From positions 1 through 8,409 of the forward strand of contig DHIV01000080.1 in assembly GCA_002403995.1 (NCBI GenBank): a stretch of DNA of 8,409 nucleotides, given 5' to 3'. The stretch is from Gallionella sp. UBA4737 (GTDB taxonomy: Bacteria; Pseudomonadota; Gammaproteobacteria; Burkholderiales; Gallionellaceae). The translations under genes and the position numbers were made by a program. Numbering within the stretch: position 1 is the stretch's first letter; every line of letters begins with the position of its first letter. The notes below the pieces were generated by a model. That model did no database searches and was not told the origin of the DNA. It saw only the letters and a list, made by a program, of their open reading frames with translations. Shown here one piece after another: positions 5,620-8,409 of this stretch.

Positions 5620-5856
5620 TCATCCATCCGATTTTCGCGGAAGATGGGCACGCAAGGAACTTAGTGTTTCCGCCAGAACGGAATAGCGATCAAAGAACTC
5701 CTGGGTATGTTTCAAATCCTCTTCTTTACTGGCAGTTTCACCGCTTCCAACATTTAGCATAAGCATGCGCATGGCGTCGGTCAACTGATCGTGAAATCTG
5801 GAAACTTCCTCGTCCGAGGAAAATGCCAGCATTGTATTTTTTGAGTTGTATTTCAT
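5620..5856 (-). CDS. Small hypothetical protein (78 aa)
   Basis: Unrecognised 78-residue protein, predicted mostly helical, rich in Glu/Asp/Ser and Leu, with no signal peptide, membrane segment or cysteine. It reads SSDEEVSRFHDQLTDAMRML near the N-terminus and ends HLPRKSDG. It lies 86 bp downstream of the tetrahaem cytochrome on the same strand, with no terminator visible between, so it may be carried on the same transcript. The ribosome binding site is poor: AGGA only two bases before the ATG. An internal ATG (residue 9) has no better site. The amino-acid composition looks real, but it could be a spurious frame. Confidence 0.45.
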   Translation of the reverse strand: MKYNSKNTMLAFSSDEEVSRFHDQLTDAMRMLMLNVGSGETASKEEDLKHTQEFFDRYSVLAETLSSLRAHLPRKSDG

Positions 5857-5942
5857 TATCCTGATTGTGCGTGATGATTATCCGGTTAAGCCACGTTAAT
5901 GTTGTGAAACCAAACTTGCTTGCATGTCTCTCTGATGTTGCC

Positions 5943-6779
5943 CTAGTGTTCACCATCCCCGGCTCGCTCATAGTCGGCATTTTTCATTCCCCTTGGCAGG
6001 GCAGGCGCCGGTTCCGGTTGAAGCGGGTTAAATCTTTCTATTTGCACGGTATGCGGGTTATGACATTCAGTGCATACCCACCATCTCTTCTTGCCGCCCG
6101 TCTTCCATGAGCCTATTCGTTTCCCGTGTATTCCCGCCCTCCAGTCGATGTAATTCTCGCCATGGCAACTGCCACATAATTTTTGCGGTTGGTTGAAACT
6201 GAACTCGTTTCCCTCGCGATCAACCAGTTTGTTGCGGTTTTTTGCGCTGTGACAATCGAGACACCATATTGCTCCGCGCCCATGCATTAGCTCAAGCGAG
6301 TTATTGACGATGTCCTGGTGCATCCCGATCAACCTTGGTTTTTTATTCTTTGGGTATGGCACGATTTTACCGTCGTGACATGTCTTGCATCCATTGGGCC
6401 CCATGTTGAAATACACCAACTGGGGTTCTCTCGGCTTGACAACGGCATTGGCAAAATCGCCGCGAGTTTTATCGTTTATGCTCGGCATTTCACCCATCGG
6501 TATGGTCCCGTAAAAAGGATCTCCCCACCATAAAACGGCGCCGGTTGTTTGCGAGCACTTGACATTTGGATAACCATACTTCGGATCGACATTTTCGACC
6601 CTGGTAACGGAAGAGAAACCTGCCCTGCTCTCAAAGCATTCTGTTACCGGCTGCGCACTCTGTGTCTCGGCAGGCTTCTCTTCCGCAGCGTATGCGATGC
6701 CATACGTGCTCAATCCGCCAACCAGGAAACCGCACAGGGCGAGCAGCACTATTTTTGACGATTTATGAAGGAAATCCAT
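5943..6779 (-). CDS. Exported tetrahaem cytochrome c linked to an NrfD/[4Fe-4S] module
   Basis: 278-residue multihaem cytochrome. The N-terminal hydrophobic stretch (10-31), ending AYA|AEE, is a signal peptide or uncleaved anchor. Four haem motifs are visible: CKTCH 131-135, CLDCH 173-177, CGSCH 202-206 and CTECH 236-240. Histidines outside the motifs that could be distal ligands include H154, H166, H218 and H243. The first ~125 residues carry no haem but contain two cysteines (C48, C75) outside CxxCH motifs. The C-terminus is Pro-rich and polar. GAGGAGA, overlapping the stop of the upstream NrfD gene, serves as ribosome binding site, indicating tight translational coupling. I infer that it takes electrons from, or gives them to, the NrfD membrane subunit in the periplasm. 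I could not match it confidently to a named subunit such as ActA, DsrJ or QrcA. Confidence 0.88.
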   Translation of the reverse strand: MDFLHKSSKIVLLALCGFLVGGLSTYGIAYAAEEKPAETQSAQPVTECFESRAGFSSVTRVENVDPKYGYPNVKCSQTTGAVLWWGDPFYGTIPMGEMPSINDKTRGDFANAVVKPREPQLVYFNMGPNGCKTCHDGKIVPYPKNKKPRLIGMHQDIVNNSLELMHGRGAIWCLDCHSAKNRNKLVDREGNEFSFNQPQKLCGSCHGENYIDWRAGIHGKRIGSWKTGGKKRWWVCTECHNPHTVQIERFNPLQPEPAPALPRGMKNADYERAGDGEH

Positions 6780-6792
6780 TTCTACTATCTCC

Positions 6793-8040
6793 TCAAACTC
6801 TGTTCAACGCGGAAGTCGACACCTTGTCATGTCTCACTTCGCCAGTCAGTATTCCGATTGCCCCTTTTAAAATAAGCGTCAGAGACATGAATCCAACTGC
6901 CCAGACAAACAACACGTTGAAAAATTCGATCATGGTCACATGGTATTCCGCATATTCTCCAAGGGGAGTTGGGCTAAAAGCGGGAAACACCAGAATCATC
7001 GGCTTCTCGATCAGGATCGCGAAGAACACCACGAAACACACCAAAGGAAGCAAACGGTCATAGCTATGTCTGACCTTGCGGAACAGCAGCGCAACAAAAC
7101 TGGCCACTAACGCCCCTATCGTCCCCCAGAACCAGGGCACGTACATATTGAGTCCGTTGTGGCCAAACATGCTGTATTTCAGCGAGTCGGCATGTTCGGT
7201 ACTCGGATAAAGCAGCGTAAAGAACTCGGCAGCGAATACCAGCATCAAGATACCGAGGCTCCATGCAATGATCGTGGTCATCAGATCAATCACGGGATTA
7301 CCGATCTCGAGATTGGAATATTTCCTTGCCAGCAGGAAGATCAAGACGACCAATGCCGGACCGGAAGCGCCTGCCATGGTCAGGAAGGCAAAGGGCAGGA
7401 CTGCGGTCGCCCACATACCTACTCTGGCATTGCTGGCGAGCACGAAAGCCGTGACGATGTGGATCAGCGGCCCCCATGCAATGGCCAGAAACACAATCGG
7501 CCTGAACCATATAGCCAGTTGTTTATCATGAAACGTGCCGACATATTTTTTGAAAAGGATATAACTGACACCGATGAGATTCAGAAGCAGATATACGTTC
7601 AGGACGATCGTGTCGTAAGCGAGCATCGAATTGGGAAAGTTCATGAAGCCGAGTCCGGGAATGATATGCCAGGTCCTGTCCGGCCTGCCCATGTGAAACA
7701 GGACGAAGGTGATGCCAGTCGCAACAAAGACCATTGCGATGATCTCGCCAATCACGGCCAGTTCCTTCATATCCTTGCGATGATAAAAATAGCCGGGGGC
7801 AACAACCAGGACCGCCGCCGCCGCGACGTGTGCCGTAAAGACGAAGTTGGCAAAAAACGATTCCAGCGTGACCTGGTCAGTTGCCCCGGTCACGATCAGC
7901 CCCTGGGTAAATTGGACGTATGCCGTGTAGGAGCCGACCAGGATGAAAAATGCAAGGAACAGGAGCCAGGCGTAGTACATCCGCCCGCCTTTGATGGCAT
8001 ATGAACCGAAGTCCCTGGCAAAAGATAGCGCTGTTTTCAT
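6793..8040 (-). CDS. NrfD/PsrC-family quinone-interacting membrane subunit
   Basis: 415-residue integral membrane protein with about ten hydrophobic helices (roughly 22-42, 62-86, 94-117, 139-163, 178-202, 210-238, 251-278, 300-320, 329-354, 369-397). This is the topology of the larger NrfD/PsrC/HybB/DsrP/ActC proteins, which exchange electrons between membrane quinones and an attached iron-sulfur subunit and carry no haem. Family-like features include H71 in the second helix, GRP at 118-120 and the loop-helix WHIIPGLGFMNFPNSMLAYD. The start ATG has GAGG 8 nt upstream, overlapping the stop of the ferredoxin subunit. It lies 9 bp after that gene and 13 bp before the tetrahaem cytochrome, so the three form one translationally coupled unit. 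Oxidation versus reduction of quinone cannot be decided from sequence. Confidence 0.92.
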   Translation of the reverse strand: MKTALSFARDFGSYAIKGGRMYYAWLLFLAFFILVGSYTAYVQFTQGLIVTGATDQVTLESFFANFVFTAHVAAAAVLVVAPGYFYHRKDMKELAVIGEIIAMVFVATGITFVLFHMGRPDRTWHIIPGLGFMNFPNSMLAYDTIVLNVYLLLNLIGVSYILFKKYVGTFHDKQLAIWFRPIVFLAIAWGPLIHIVTAFVLASNARVGMWATAVLPFAFLTMAGASGPALVVLIFLLARKYSNLEIGNPVIDLMTTIIAWSLGILMLVFAAEFFTLLYPSTEHADSLKYSMFGHNGLNMYVPWFWGTIGALVASFVALLFRKVRHSYDRLLPLVCFVVFFAILIEKPMILVFPAFSPTPLGEYAEYHVTMIEFFNVLFVWAVGFMSLTLILKGAIGILTGEVRHDKVSTSALNRV

Positions 8041-8049
8041 TTCGTGACC

Positions 8050-8409
8050 TCAGCCTATGTAATAAAAGAATTTGGGATAGGTGCCATACTCTTCCTTGAA
8101 CCTGAAGACCCGCTTGGTGGCCAGCACTCTCCTGACATCGCTGTCGGGATCGAGCAGGTTGCCGAATTTTCTGGCGCCCACCGGGCAGGCTTCCAGGCAA
8201 GCGGGATTCCTCCCCTCTCTGGTTCTTTGAACACAGAAGGTGCATTTTTCCATCACACCCCTCATGCGCGGCCGGTTGCCAAAGTAGTGGGTCTTGGGGT
8301 TCATCTCTTCTGCAGGAAGGTTGGGTTCACCCCAGTTAAAGTGCCTGGCCTGGTAAGGACAGGCAAGTTGGCACATGCGACAGCCGATGCACCAGTTGTA
8401 ATCGATCAG
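8050..8409 (-). CDS. [4Fe-4S] ferredoxin-type electron-transfer subunit, C-terminal part (5' end outside window)
   Basis: The frame is open to the window edge, giving 119 C-terminal residues; an internal ATG at 8376 falls inside a cluster motif and is not the start. Seen are C7-x2-C10-x2-C13-x3-C17-P and C56-x2-C59-x11-C71-x3-C75-P. These correspond to the third and fourth cysteine groups of the four-cluster PsrB/NrfC/DsrO/HybA-type subunits, so the first two groups should lie beyond the window. Such proteins pass electrons between an NrfD-type membrane subunit and a catalytic or cytochrome partner. A Tat signal, if any, is not visible. The gene directly precedes the NrfD gene (9 bp). A catalytic subunit may be encoded further upstream, outside the view. 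Confidence 0.92.
   Translation of the reverse strand: MIDYNWCIGCRMCQLACPYQARHFNWGEPNLPAEEMNPKTHYFGNRPRMRGVMEKCTFCVQRTREGRNPACLEACPVGARKFGNLLDPDSDVRRVLATKRVFRFKEEYGTYPKFFYYIG

Noticed and set aside
6700..6779. Possible lipobox (LALC) in the tetrahaem cytochrome signal sequence
   Set aside because: Leu directly before the Cys does not fit the lipobox, the Cys lies inside the hydrophobic core, and a normal AYA|A cleavage site follows.
7159..8004. Long plus-strand open frame opposite the NrfD gene (281 codons)
   Set aside because: It is the antisense of a clear ten-helix membrane protein; its composition is His/Asp/Gln/Arg-rich with no domain.
1..8409. CRISPR arrays, tRNA/rRNA genes, transposases or insertion-sequence ends
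   Set aside because: No regularly spaced repeats, no tRNA-like cloverleaf noticed, and no transposase or integrase frame. The only long direct repeat is the ligase 3' end, which is protein-coding in origin.

Overview
The window is a compact, gene-dense bacterial segment dominated by periplasmic electron-transfer proteins. Eleven CxxCH haem-attachment motifs occur in five c-type cytochromes. Sec signal peptides, AGGAG-type ribosome binding sites, cytochrome c4 and c-551 family proteins and an NrfD/[4Fe-4S] quinone module fit a Gram-negative respiratory proteobacterium. A betaproteobacterium of the Nitrosomonadales/Gallionellaceae type is my best guess, but no marker gene here proves it.

Left part (1-3637, + strand). 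The window opens inside the 3' end of a propionyl-CoA synthetase-like acyl-CoA ligase. A gap of about 250 bp follows, then three tandem dihaem cytochromes of the c4 family (687-1388, 1459-2178, 2226-2882). A class I SAM-dependent methyltransferase starts 8 bp after the third cytochrome. The outer two cytochromes are close paralogues and share an identical 15-nt ribosome-binding leader. The middle one is more divergent.

Middle part (3638-5177). A periplasmic Met/Gly-rich Spy/CpxP/ZraP-type metal-stress protein (+) converges on a minus-strand P-loop nucleotide-kinase-like gene. That gene looks damaged: the Walker A glycine is Cys, and the sequence after its stop codon keeps protein-like sequence in other frames. 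Upstream of it, on the + strand, lies a decayed second copy of the last ~100 bp of the acyl-CoA ligase gene, followed by a perfect 9-bp hairpin. The two ligase 3' ends are direct repeats bracketing about 4.6 kb of cytochrome/methyltransferase/metal-stress genes, which suggests this block was inserted or the locus was duplicated.

Right part (5178-8409, - strand). A monohaem cytochrome c-551-type protein and a 78-residue hypothetical protein follow a tight three-gene unit. In transcription order this unit is a [4Fe-4S] ferredoxin-type subunit (5' end outside the window), a ten-helix NrfD/PsrC-family quinone-interacting membrane protein, and an exported tetrahaem cytochrome c. A plausible reading is that this complex exchanges electrons between the quinone pool and periplasmic haems, with the c4 and c-551 cytochromes as soluble carriers to or from terminal partners. 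No catalytic (molybdopterin or other) subunit is visible, so direction and substrate stay open.
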